A stretch of DNA of 28,549 nt from a virus. Positions 21,970 through 28,427 of this stretch are shown piece by piece. The notes under the pieces were generated by a model. That model was not told the DNA's origin and did no database searches. It saw only the letters and a program-made list of their open reading frames with translations. Location of the stretch: positions 1 through 28,549 of the IMG/VR virus record IMGVR_UViG_3300044533_000710, one strand, 5' to 3'. Every line of letters begins with the position of its first letter. The stretch's first letter is position 1. The translations under genes and the position numbers were made by a program.

Positions 21970-23012
21970 GCGTTCAACCATTGATCAATCACGGCCCGCG
22001 CCACCTGCTCCGTCATCTTTGGCGGCACGCTCATTCCGATCATGTATTTCCCGATCTTGTCAGTCTTGGCGTGGTAGTCGTCTGGGAATGAGCCGAGGCG
22101 TTTCCATTCGCGGAAAGTGAGAGTTCTGCGCTCGGCCCAATGTTTGAACATGTCCGTTGCCGTGAGTGACTTGCTTGGCAAATCACCAGACAGTTTCTTG
22201 TGATTCCACAGTTTGACCTTTGCCCCAGTCCTTGTGACGGCATCCCCGTAATCCTCGCCGGGTTTTGTGAGCGGCCACCATTTCACATCAGTCGCGGCGT
22301 CTAGCGATTCCTCTGCCGACTCCGCACTCGTAAGCTCCCGCAAATCCGTTGTTGCTTCACCTGCCGAAACCCACCGATGGCTAGGAGCGAGCTTCAACGG
22401 CGGAACCTCGATGTCGTCACGAATGGCGCAAAAGAAAACACGCTCTCGGCGCTGCGGGACTCCGCAGTCCGCCGCATTCACGAGGAATAACTGCGGGCGG
22501 TATCCGATCTCGCGAAGTCGCGCCATGACGAGCTTTGTGTAGCCCTTCGCGTTGCCGAGGATCATGCCTTTCACGTTCTCGGCGATGATCACTTTCGGCT
22601 TGAGCCTTTCGGCGAGATCGAGGAAATCGAAGAACAAATCAGACAGCACCTGCTTCGCCTGCCCCTCTCGAAAGTGCTTGTCCTTGCCCCATGACTTCTC
22701 CCGACTGCCAGCCATGGAGAACGTCGAGCAGGGCGGCGAGCCGTCGAGGATGTCGAGATTGAAAAGCTCGGGCGGTAAGTCTGCTGTGATCAAGTCGCGA
22801 ATCGGACAAAGGAAATACAGCGGCGGGCTGAGGTTGCGCTTGTAGTGCCATGCCATCTCGGGATCGATGTCATTCGCCGCCACGATGCTACAACCTGCGC
22901 GCTTGTAGCCCATCGAGCTACCGCCGCCGCAGGCAAAGGTGGACATGACCTTGACGCCGTTTTTTGGGGCGGCACCAAGGTCTGAGAGATTCCATGCACA
23001 GTCAGGTTTCAT
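21966..23012 (-). CDS. C5-cytosine DNA methyltransferase
   Basis: A 348-aa protein starting MKPDCAWNLSDLG, with ATGA overlaps at both ends. All core motifs are visible: I, FACGGGSSMGYKRAG (residues 26-40); IV, DGSPPCSTFS with catalytic Cys95; VI, AENV (144-147); VIII, QRRERVFF (187-194); X, IGMSVPPKM (about 325-333, usually GNSVPP). It transfers a methyl group from S-adenosylmethionine to C5 of cytosine. No restriction enzyme is nearby, so it is an orphan enzyme likely protecting phage DNA or marking it for packaging. A longer frame to 23057 would overlap the ParB-like gene and was not chosen. The target sequence cannot be read from sequence. Confidence 0.92.
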   Translation of the reverse strand: MKPDCAWNLSDLGAAPKNGVKVMSTFACGGGSSMGYKRAGCSIVAANDIDPEMAWHYKRNLSPPLYFLCPIRDLITADLPPELFNLDILDGSPPCSTFSMAGSREKSWGKDKHFREGQAKQVLSDLFFDFLDLAERLKPKVIIAENVKGMILGNAKGYTKLVMARLREIGYRPQLFLVNAADCGVPQRRERVFFCAIRDDIEVPPLKLAPSHRWVSAGEATTDLRELTSAESAEESLDAATDVKWWPLTKPGEDYGDAVTRTGAKVKLWNHKKLSGDLPSKSLTATDMFKHWAERRTLTFREWKRLGSFPDDYHAKTDKIGKYMIGMSVPPKMTEQVARAVIDQWLNA

Positions 23013-23542
23013 TCTTTTGGTCGGTCGAATTCCATGCCGCACCGTGGGCATTTGCACTCCATCGCGAAGCCGTCGGCGTCGATTTCTTCCGTGCTGGTTT
23101 CGGGATCATCCTCGGGCGCGGGCGGATTCAGAAACCGCTCGATCTCGTCACCGTCAAACCCGGCGAGGCTCAAGTCGAAATCACCTTCCCGCAGTGCCGC
23201 GAGTTCGGCGGCGAGCATTGCGTCATCCCAGCCCGCATTTAGCGCGAGCTTGTTGTCGGCGATCACATAGGCGCGGCGCTGCATTTCGGTGAGGTGAGAG
23301 AGTCGCAGGCACGGGACGGTTTCGAGTTCCAGCTTCCGCGCTGCCAGCACTCTGCCATGCCCGGCAATGATGCCGTTCTCCGCGTCAATCAAGACGGGAT
23401 TCGTGAAGCCGAACTCTCGAATTGAGGCCGCGATCTGCGCCACCTGGGCGTCAGAATGCGTGCGAGAATTGCAAGCGAAGGGGATTAATGCCGCGATGGG
23501 CACGTGCTCAATCTGGGGCGATGTGGGGGCGGTCTTTTTCAT
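23009..23542 (-). CDS. ParB/Srx-domain protein with C-terminal zinc ribbon
   Basis: A 177-aa protein starting MKKTAPTSPQIEHVPIAALIPFACNSRTHS. Residues ~10-100 form the ParB nuclease-like fold, with N25SRTHSDAQVAQIAASIREFGFTNPVLI, the signature GHGRVLAARK (61-70), and ..AYVIADNKLALNAGWD. The acidic middle leads to a zinc-knuckle end ECKCPRCGMEF. Phages often encode this domain fused to, or next to, a DNA methyltransferase just ahead of terminase, and here it overlaps the methyltransferase (ATGA). A role in DNA binding, CTP/ATP hydrolysis or methylation control is possible. It is not a plasmid partition protein, as no ParA is near. Confidence 0.85.
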   Translation of the reverse strand: MKKTAPTSPQIEHVPIAALIPFACNSRTHSDAQVAQIAASIREFGFTNPVLIDAENGIIAGHGRVLAARKLELETVPCLRLSHLTEMQRRAYVIADNKLALNAGWDDAMLAAELAALREGDFDLSLAGFDGDEIERFLNPPAPEDDPETSTEEIDADGFAMECKCPRCGMEFDRPKE

Positions 23543-23599
23543 GTAAAGGCTTTTTGAGACTGATATGCAAATAAACGGATGGGGACATTTAAACCGATT

Positions 23600-23608
23600 A
23601 TCTCACAT
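23600..23608. promoter_or_regulatory. Half-site matching the palindrome at 18860
   Basis: ATCTCACAT lies in the 95-bp gap (23543-23637) upstream of the ParB-like gene and matches 18859-18867. No good -35/-10 pair is seen in the gap, although GATAAT on the minus strand overlaps the site. It may be an operator for the ParB-methyltransferase-terminase genes. Confidence 0.25.
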
Positions 23609-23637
23609 TTGCGAAAAGATTCCTTATGGGGCGGGGC

Positions 23638-24138
23638 CTAGAGCTTCGTGAACACCTCCACAACGGGCGCTAGTCGCTGTTTGAGCGTGGTTCGTTCGCT
23701 CTCTGACATCTTGTCCACATCCAAGATTGCAAGGCTGGAAACGAGCCGTGCAAGGTGCGTTATGTAGCTGCTCTTGATGCTCGCCTTTGTGCCCGTGCTG
23801 TCAGCTTCGGGCAGGAGTTGCGCGAGTTGGTAGGCATGACGCAGGCCGCGTGCTGAGTCGAGGTCGAGCTTCCCCTCGCGTGATAATTGAGCGAGTTGCA
23901 TCCATCGGCAGCGAGTGGCGCGAGTGAGGGCAGGGATATGATTGTCAACCCAGGTTTCCCATTGCCCTCGTGGAATCGTCGTCTTCCATCTGAGCAGACA
24001 GAGCCCAGCTTCGACGCACTTCCGCAGGCGTTCTGCGCTCATTGAGGCCGCGCTTGTGCCGACTGCATTGGCTTCACTGACGAGCTGTAGCAGCTGGTCT
24101 AGCTCGTCTTGAGAAGGTTGATAGTCAGTGGTTGCCAT
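23638..24138 (-). CDS. DUF3102-like hypothetical protein
   Basis: A 166-aa protein starting MATTDYQPSQDELDQLLQLVSEANAVG. It is helical, with an Ala-rich N-terminal part and the block AGLCLLRWKTTIPRGQWETWVDNHIPALTRATRCRWMQLAQL. This resembles the 'L..K..L.HG.W..W......S..TA..Y..LA' signature of DUF3102 proteins, found in phages and mobile elements and thought to bind DNA. It starts three bases after the stop of the HTH gene, so both share the promoter at 24771. The function is unknown; a packaging or regulatory helper is possible. Confidence 0.55.
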   Translation of the reverse strand: MATTDYQPSQDELDQLLQLVSEANAVGTSAASMSAERLRKCVEAGLCLLRWKTTIPRGQWETWVDNHIPALTRATRCRWMQLAQLSREGKLDLDSARGLRHAYQLAQLLPEADSTGTKASIKSSYITHLARLVSSLAILDVDKMSESERTTLKQRLAPVVEVFTKL

Positions 24139-24141
24139 TGT

Positions 24142-24690
24142 TCAGGATGCCCGGTTAAATGTGTCTTTGATCACGTTTTGAAAGGTCCACTCAGTTCTAG
24201 CGGGCCGTGAGCTTTTGCCCGTCCTGCCTGCCCGGTAGCTTTCCACGGCTTCAGCGGACTTCATTCCTGGCGCTGGAATGCCTGCCAGATAGACGTGTTT
24301 CAGGTGGACACAGTAGCGGCTAACCGTGGCCTTGGTCACGCTGTGATCATTGGCGATCTCAGTCTCGTTCTTCGCGATCTGAACGCCGAGGCCAAACACG
24401 AAATCAACGCAGCACGCCATTAGTCGAGGCTGCGGAGCGTCAACAATCTCGCCTACCAATCGCGCCAGCGTCTCCTTTCCTGTGAGCCGGTTCACGTCCA
24501 CCAAAGCGGCGAGCCGGTTCTCTGTCAGTAAGTCGTTCACCACTCCAGCTATGAGCTTTACAAGCCTCGCGTCCACTGTCTTCATTCGCCTCGCCAGCAA
24601 CTCTCGAAGGTGATCTTCGATGGAGTCGCAGGCCGCTGCGGGGTCAACCTCGTATGAGGCTTCGACATATTCGGAAGGGTCGCGAAGCAT
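24142..24690 (-). CDS. Helix-turn-helix protein, first gene of the late block
   Basis: A 182-aa protein starting MLRDPSEYVEASYEVDPAAACDSIEDHL. The N-terminal ~100 residues are helical (LLARRMKTVDARLVKLIAGVVNDLLTEN). Residues 109-130 (ETEIANDHSVTKATVSRYCVHL) form a clear helix-turn-helix with the sigma-like 'T..TVSR' recognition helix. The basic C-terminus (GRTGKSSRPARTEW) may aid DNA binding. It lies behind the best promoter in the window with a dyad near the predicted +1, so it may autoregulate or activate the late genes. A small-terminase-like DNA-recognition role is an alternative. Family not recognised beyond the HTH. Confidence 0.65.
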   Translation of the reverse strand: MLRDPSEYVEASYEVDPAAACDSIEDHLRELLARRMKTVDARLVKLIAGVVNDLLTENRLAALVDVNRLTGKETLARLVGEIVDAPQPRLMACCVDFVFGLGVQIAKNETEIANDHSVTKATVSRYCVHLKHVYLAGIPAPGMKSAEAVESYRAGRTGKSSRPARTEWTFQNVIKDTFNRAS

Positions 24691-24720
24691 TGGGTTGATC
24701 TTGGGTTTGTCGAATGTCAG

Positions 24721-24731
24721 CGGATTATCCG
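24721..24731. promoter_or_regulatory. Operator-like dyad at the late promoter start
   Basis: CGGAT-T-ATCCG has 5-bp perfect arms around one central base. It lies 11-21 bases downstream of the -10 box of the late promoter, in the early transcribed region, where a repressor would block initiation or clearance. Confidence 0.4.
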
Positions 24732-24741
24732 TGAATGCAAG

Positions 24742-24771
24742 ATTTTACCTTGATTATGAAAAATGTGTCAA
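24742..24771 (-). promoter_or_regulatory. Strong sigma70-like promoter for the late block
   Basis: On the minus strand a perfect TTGACA (24771-24766) is followed by an 18-base AT-rich spacer and TAAAAT (24747-24742), one mismatch from consensus. Transcription would start near 24735, leaving a ~45-nt leader before the ATG at 24690. The leader has TGACA (24719-24715) and AACCC repeats, and no Shine-Dalgarno. Confidence 0.8.
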
Positions 24772-24791
24772 GCTTATTCTTCCATAGGCAC

Positions 24792-24821
24792 AAAAAAGCC
24801 CGCCCCTTGTGAGGGCGGGCT
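24792..24821 (-). terminator. Intrinsic terminator closing the early block
   Basis: On the minus strand AGCCCGCCC (24821-24813) pairs perfectly with GGGCGGGCT (24805-24797) around a 7-nt loop and runs into six T residues (24797-24792). It lies 14 bases after the stop of the 130-aa gene and 21 bases before the late -35 box, separating the early and late transcripts. Confidence 0.9.
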
Positions 24822-24835
24822 GATTCGAGGCCGGT

Positions 24836-25228
24836 TTACTCTGCCACGTTTGGCAAGTAATCCACGACGCGCATGGCCTGCGTTGTGACGATCGTGCTCG
24901 TGGCATGTGCTCCACGGAAGCCCATCTTGGCTCTCCACGAGGTGCGATTATCCACCACTCGGCAGGTGATGGCTTTAACGCGATCCTCACGGTGGGCGCG
25001 ATTGATCATCTCCGCCTTTTCCGATTCGAGCGCATGAATGCGTGCGAGCAGTTCGGCGGTTGTTTTAATTGCCTCCAGCTTTGCCGCTTCCCGCGCTTTG
25101 GCGGATGGTGGCAAGATGAAGACTGCGGGCTCTGACTGCGGACGCGGAGAACGCAGGCTTTGAGCTGTTAGCGCGGCGGATGACAAGTCATGGCGTCGCA
25201 CGAGGTTAGCGGGTGTTCGTGTTTTCAT
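24836..25228 (-). CDS. Hypothetical 130-aa protein, end of early block
   Basis: A 130-aa basic protein starting MKTRTPANLVRRHDLSSAALTAQSLRS. The N-terminal ~50 residues are Arg/Pro/Ser-rich and probably disordered. A helix follows (AKAREAAKLEAIKTTAELLARIHALESEKAEMINRAH) suited to a coiled coil. The C-terminus (VVDNRTSWRAKMGFRGAHATSTIVTTQAMRVVDYL) looks globular. The ATG at 25228 overlaps the previous stop as ATGA; the longer frame to 25312 lacks support. It is followed by the early-block terminator. No family recognised. Confidence 0.6.
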   Translation of the reverse strand: MKTRTPANLVRRHDLSSAALTAQSLRSPRPQSEPAVFILPPSAKAREAAKLEAIKTTAELLARIHALESEKAEMINRAHREDRVKAITCRVVDNRTSWRAKMGFRGAHATSTIVTTQAMRVVDYLPNVAE

Positions 25229-25440
25229 TGGTGTTCGTTGCTTGGGTTTCTGCCGCTGTCGGCAAAATCTGTGACGGCTAGGATTAGCGCGGCCCTTGCC
25301 CACTTTGACCACGAGACGGAGCCTCTGGCCTTGTCTTGCGCGTCAATCTCAGCGGCGGTAAATCGGATGTGCTTCGTGATGCTCTTTACCTTTTCGGGCG
25401 CTTTGGCGGCGTTGCGCTTGCCGGTGTTTCCGTGGCTCAT
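25225..25440 (-). CDS. Small ribbon-helix-helix-like protein
   Basis: A 71-aa protein starting MSHGNTGKRNAAKAPEKVKSITKHIRF. The basic start, a short strand (TKHIRFT), helix AEIDAQDKARG and helix SWSKWARAALILAV are compatible with a ribbon-helix-helix DNA-binding fold (mobilisation or Arc type). The last 15 residues are polar. It is coupled by ATGA to genes on both sides. A small regulator or nucleoid-like protein is possible; the fold is only a pattern judgement. Confidence 0.55.
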   Translation of the reverse strand: MSHGNTGKRNAAKAPEKVKSITKHIRFTAAEIDAQDKARGSVSWSKWARAALILAVTDFADSGRNPSNEHQ

Positions 25441-25529
25441 GAAAGTGAGGCTTTGAAGTAAAACTCAGCGCGGGATTCGTCGCGGGTTGACCAAAAGAGG
25501 TATTCGTGGAGGCAGTAGGTGGTTTTCAT
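25437..25529 (-). CDS. 30-aa micro-ORF coupled on both sides
   Basis: A 30-aa frame starting MKTTYCLHEYLFWSTR and ending AEFYFKASLS. It has ATGA overlaps with the 69-aa gene before it and the 71-aa gene after it, which makes an accidental frame unlikely. It is aromatic-rich (Tyr, Trp, Phe) with a single Cys. Function unknown. It could be a small regulator or a translational bridge. Confidence 0.6.
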   Translation of the reverse strand: MKTTYCLHEYLFWSTRDESRAEFYFKASLS

Positions 25530-25735
25530 GGCTGAATTTCGCGAATTTTGCGAGTGTAAAAACCTTTGGAATCGCGGCCATAGATGGCGTAAAACTCAGG
25601 ACAAAGGTCAGTGTCAGGGTCGAGGTCGTTGAAATGCTCGCGCATAGCGGCATCGGCCTCGGAATCAGTGACGAGGTTGACGGGGAGCGCGCTGTTTTCA
25701 TAAACGGCGACAAGAATGAGTGTTTCGGTGGTCAT
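25526..25735 (-). CDS. Hypothetical 69-aa acidic protein
   Basis: A 69-aa protein starting MTTETLILVAVYENSALPVNLVTDSEAD. It has a strand, then an acidic helix (AAMREHFNDLDPDTDLCPEFY) and a basic end (GRDSKGFYTRKIREIQP). I chose the ATG at 25735 over an in-frame start at 25780, whose extra residues come from the hairpin region. It overlaps the 30-aa gene as ATGA. No family recognised; small early phage proteins of this type often modulate host functions. Confidence 0.55.
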   Translation of the reverse strand: MTTETLILVAVYENSALPVNLVTDSEADAAMREHFNDLDPDTDLCPEFYAIYGRDSKGFYTRKIREIQP

Positions 25736-25854
25736 AGTGGTGTGGTGTTCGTGTTGCTGAACACCTCCACACTGCCACAATTAAAACGCGATGCAAATTA
25801 AAATTGCATTTATTTTATTCGGGTTATTTTGAGCCAAACTTTATGGAGATTCTG
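25736..25854. other. AT-rich gap after the helicase gene, with hairpin
   Basis: The 119-bp gap holds an AT-rich tract (25778-25850), unlike its GC-rich surroundings. Within it ATGCAA (25791-25796) and TTGCAT (25804-25809) form a short dyad. GGTGTTC (25744-25750) pairs with GAACACC (25759-25765), and on the minus strand this hairpin overlaps a GGAGGT that lies about 28 bases before the ATG. An origin melting region, a promoter or leader control are all possible; no clear promoter was found. Confidence 0.4.
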
Positions 25855-27132
25855 TCAAGACAATTCATCTGGCGGCATCTCCTTGAATGTGAACGTCGGG
25901 CCTGAGAATGCCAGTGGCAGAATCCAGTGGCGTTTCCCTCCACGGTTCTTTTCGCACCATAGCTTGCGCTGCGTGTCGTCGGTTCCTCCTTCGACTTCAA
26001 CTTTCGAGATAATGAAAACGCCGTCCGCATCCTGTCCGATGGCGCGAGATTCGCGGAGCTTGCCAGAGTCGTTTAGCTGCGAGGCTGTAAGAATGTGAGT
26101 TCCTGTGCGCTTTGCCACGTTCTTCATGCGGCGGGAGATTCGAGCAATAATTTCCTCTCGCGTGGCACCTTTGCGGCCCTCGTCCTCCATAAGTTGCAGG
26201 TAATCGACAACGGCCACGTCATACCCTCCGTGTTCGATGTCGGCTAGGATGTCCGACGCCGTAGCGTTGTCGGTGTTCACAAGATCGCATCCCAGCTCCG
26301 AGAGTTGGCGAATGGATCGTGAGAGCATTTCTTGCTGACTGCGGCTCATAAGGCCGTTGTAAAGCGCTCCGTTCTCAACTCCGCTATCTTCGCACAAAAG
26401 CCTCATTGTCTGCTCCGTGGTGGGCATTTCCAGCGAATACCATGCCACGCGAGCCCCTGCCCTGAGTGCGTTTCGAGCGCAGTTTTGCATGATGGCGCTT
26501 TTCCCGTCCGATGGCAGTCCAGCGAATACGGTCACTCTGCCTTTTTGGAGTCCTCCGCATTTATCATCAATGGATGGAAAGCCAGTCGTGAATCCTGGAA
26601 TTGCGCCCCCTCGCTTCATTCGTTCCTCGATCTCGTCCATTGTCTCGCAGATGGCATCCTTGATCGTGATTCGTGAGAGCTTGCGCACGATAGCGTTGTC
26701 CACGGCATCCAGAGCGGCCTGTGCCTTTTCGATGGCATTGGCTACCGGAATGGCCTCGTCTTGGAATGCTTCGAGCGCCAGCGTGTGAGCTTCAATGTTC
26801 CTGCGGGCGAGGTATTTGTCGGCGACGATGCGCTTGTATTCGAGGTAATGGGCAGGGCCGGGAATGTAGCCGAAAAGCTCCATGATGTAAGCAGGCCCGC
26901 CGATGGCATCCAGTTCGCCCTTGTTTCGGAAGTGCTGAGTCAGTAGCGGCGGATCAATAGGCGTCCCGGCGTCGTAAAGCGAGACGAGAGCTGTGAAGAT
27001 TCGCCTGTGAGCTTCAGAGTGGAAGGCGGAGACGTTCAGGGTGTTCCTCGCTTCACCGATGCGGTTGACGGGGTCTTGAAGAAAGCAGGAGAGCAGGGAG
27101 CTTTCCGCCTCGTGGGAGTGTGGGAGGGTCAT
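25855..27132 (-). CDS. dnaB: Replicative DNA helicase, DnaB-like
   Basis: A 425-aa protein. Residues 5-110 are the DnaB N-terminal domain (HSHEAESSLLSCFLQDP, RIFTALVSLYDAGTPIDPPLLTQHFRNKGELDAIGG, YLEYKRIVADKYLARR). A linker leads to the RecA-like core: IPGFTTGFPSIDDKCGGLQKGRVTVFAGLPSDGKS with Walker A at 205-212, WYSLEMPTTEQ, and VAVVDYLQLM (Walker B). The KVEVEGGTDDTQRKLWCEKNRGGKRHWILPLAF end is typical of the family. It unwinds DNA 5'-3' at the fork as a hexamer. It is slightly shorter than host DnaB (~460 aa). It overlaps the DUF1376-type gene as ATGA, and the pair may be helicase and loader/initiator. Confidence 0.93.
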   Translation of the reverse strand: MTLPHSHEAESSLLSCFLQDPVNRIGEARNTLNVSAFHSEAHRRIFTALVSLYDAGTPIDPPLLTQHFRNKGELDAIGGPAYIMELFGYIPGPAHYLEYKRIVADKYLARRNIEAHTLALEAFQDEAIPVANAIEKAQAALDAVDNAIVRKLSRITIKDAICETMDEIEERMKRGGAIPGFTTGFPSIDDKCGGLQKGRVTVFAGLPSDGKSAIMQNCARNALRAGARVAWYSLEMPTTEQTMRLLCEDSGVENGALYNGLMSRSQQEMLSRSIRQLSELGCDLVNTDNATASDILADIEHGGYDVAVVDYLQLMEDEGRKGATREEIIARISRRMKNVAKRTGTHILTASQLNDSGKLRESRAIGQDADGVFIISKVEVEGGTDDTQRKLWCEKNRGGKRHWILPLAFSGPTFTFKEMPPDELS

Positions 27133-27839
27133 GAGATAAAAGAGTGCCCTTTTGGGAATGAGGTTGGGCCGAGTGATGATCCAAAAACATGGCCTTGCGG
27201 CTTGAATTTTGGTTTCTCATCCTCGTATCGCTTGCCGTTCAGGTAGGTTGATGGGTGGGGAATGAATTGGCCTCCGTCTTTGGTCCATGACTCCTGCTTC
27301 TTTTGCCATGTCAGGGCATTGAGGACGGTTTGCAGGTCCGGCTTGTCTCGATTCCAGACTTTGAGAGCGTCCGCTTTCGATGTCTTTCGAGGGTAGGCTT
27401 GCCAGAATTCTTCAAACCCCTCCGCCGCCGCAGGCTTCTTTGGTGGTGGAGTAGAAATCGGAGACGGAGACGGAGACGGAGACGGAGAGCTATCGTTTGC
27501 CATAGTGTTTGCTAATGGCGAAACGATGGCTGTGCTATGGCTGTGCCATCGCTTTTCAGCGCCAGATTTGCCAGCCTTTGACTTCTCAGCTCGATATTCA
27601 GCCTGTTTTTCACGCTCAAATTCAAGCCTAGCGTTCTTGCCATCTGGAAACTTTTGCAACGTGTCATGCGTTACATTTGCACCAGCAATGCGGGCAAGTT
27701 TTGCTGAATCATCTGGGATACTGCCACGACTCCACTGGTAGCAAAGGAGTCGAATGTAAGCTCCGACTTCCTCCGCTGAAAGGTCGCACGTCCCGCCGAT
27801 AAAGTCGTCTGGGTAGAATTGGAAAGCCGGAGGTTTCAT
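27129..27839 (-). CDS. DUF1376/YdaU-type replication protein
   Basis: A 236-aa protein starting MKPPAFQFYPDDFIGGTCDLSAEEVGAYIRLLCYQWSRGSIPDD. Residues 1-~65 match the DUF1376 (YdaU-like) start seen in phage replication initiators. A charged helix (ARLEFEREKQAEYRAEKSKAGKSGAEKRWHS) follows, then a Ser-Pro linker encoded by a 6-bp repeat. The C-terminal domain (FEEFWQAYPRKTSKADALKVWNRDKPD..) resembles the end of phage O-like replication proteins. It is directly coupled to DnaB (ATGA), supporting a helicase-loading or origin-binding role. Confidence 0.75.
   Translation of the reverse strand: MKPPAFQFYPDDFIGGTCDLSAEEVGAYIRLLCYQWSRGSIPDDSAKLARIAGANVTHDTLQKFPDGKNARLEFEREKQAEYRAEKSKAGKSGAEKRWHSHSTAIVSPLANTMANDSSPSPSPSPSPISTPPPKKPAAAEGFEEFWQAYPRKTSKADALKVWNRDKPDLQTVLNALTWQKKQESWTKDGGQFIPHPSTYLNGKRYEDEKPKFKPQGHVFGSSLGPTSFPKGHSFIS
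27459..27488. repeat. CGGAGA hexanucleotide repeat, five units
   Basis: Five perfect tandem CGGAGA units. On the minus strand they encode five Ser-Pro dipeptides in the linker of the replication protein. The 6-bp unit keeps the frame, so copy-number change would alter only the linker length. Confidence 0.9.
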
Positions 27840-28318
27840 TCTCCACCGTCCTCCTGAAAAGCCTCAAGACTTAGTTTGTAGGCGGAATCGGTAATTGCTC
27901 CCACCAAATGCAATGCGCATGATTGCATATCATAAAGATGAGCTTGTGAATAATCTCTTTGAAAGCGTGCAATAGATTCAATCCAGGCATATAAAGTGTG
28001 GCATTTTGCCGTGTTTTTAGCATCACAAAGAAACGACATAATTCGCAGTATGGTCGGATCAAAAGCGCAAGACTCAGCGACGGCACGAATAGAGCCCTCA
28101 ATCTTCGCGTGGCAATCCTCACAGAGTGTCTCCAGCATTTCGTCTTCATACTCCCAAGGGTTTTTCCCTTTGTGATAAACGCGATGATGCACGTTCAAGA
28201 TCTTTGAATCAGATTCGCAGGCTCGACACTTGAAAGCGTCTCGGCTCATAATTTCCAGTCTCTTTTTCTGCCAGCGTGGATCACGCAGTTTTTCAGCGTA
28301 GGTTTTTGGGTTGCTCAT
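27836..28318 (-). CDS. HNH-type endonuclease-like protein
   Basis: A 160-aa protein starting MSNPKTYAEKLRDPRWQKKRLEIMSRDAF. The HNH region is complete: Cys31-x-x-Cys34, HH at 44-45 (LNVHHRVYHKGKNPWEYEDEMLETLC), then Cys66-x-x-Cys69-His70. This gives a zinc-bound beta-beta-alpha metal fold able to nick or cleave DNA. The C-terminal ~80 residues (AVAESCAFDPTILRIMSFLC..) are not recognised. An ATG two codons upstream (28324) is a close alternative and has better spacing to GGAGAGGG. It lies behind a hairpin that covers this Shine-Dalgarno and is coupled by ATGA to the replication protein. A homing nuclease is less likely than a housekeeping phage nuclease, as it interrupts nothing. Confidence 0.75.
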   Translation of the reverse strand: MSNPKTYAEKLRDPRWQKKRLEIMSRDAFKCRACESDSKILNVHHRVYHKGKNPWEYEDEMLETLCEDCHAKIEGSIRAVAESCAFDPTILRIMSFLCDAKNTAKCHTLYAWIESIARFQRDYSQAHLYDMQSCALHLVGAITDSAYKLSLEAFQEDGGE

Positions 28319-28330
28319 AGTCATAAAAAT

Positions 28331-28378
28331 CCCTCTCCGTGTCGTCCCCACCGCTCGAAAGCAGTGGCACAGAGAGGG
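28331..28378 (-). promoter_or_regulatory. Hairpin covering the Shine-Dalgarno of the HNH gene
   Basis: On the minus-strand RNA an 11-bp outer helix (28378-28368 with 28341-28331) and a 7-bp inner helix (28367-28361 with 28354-28348) stack, with a 6-nt bulge at 28347-28342 on the 3' side and a UUUCGA loop. The mismatches become G-U pairs only in the minus-strand RNA. The 3' arm holds GGAGAGGG, the best Shine-Dalgarno here, seven to nine bases before AUG, then AUUUUU. It may hide the ribosome site or act as a terminator/attenuator. Confidence 0.65.
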
Positions 28379-28427
28379 GAAATTTTGACGTTGCTACGCT
28401 GGGACGAACAGCGGGAACGGGTGGAGT

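Noticed and set aside
25465-25713. 82-codon minus-strand frame overlapping small early genes
   Set aside because: It overlaps two better frames that are chained by ATGA and has Ser/Pro-rich shadow composition.
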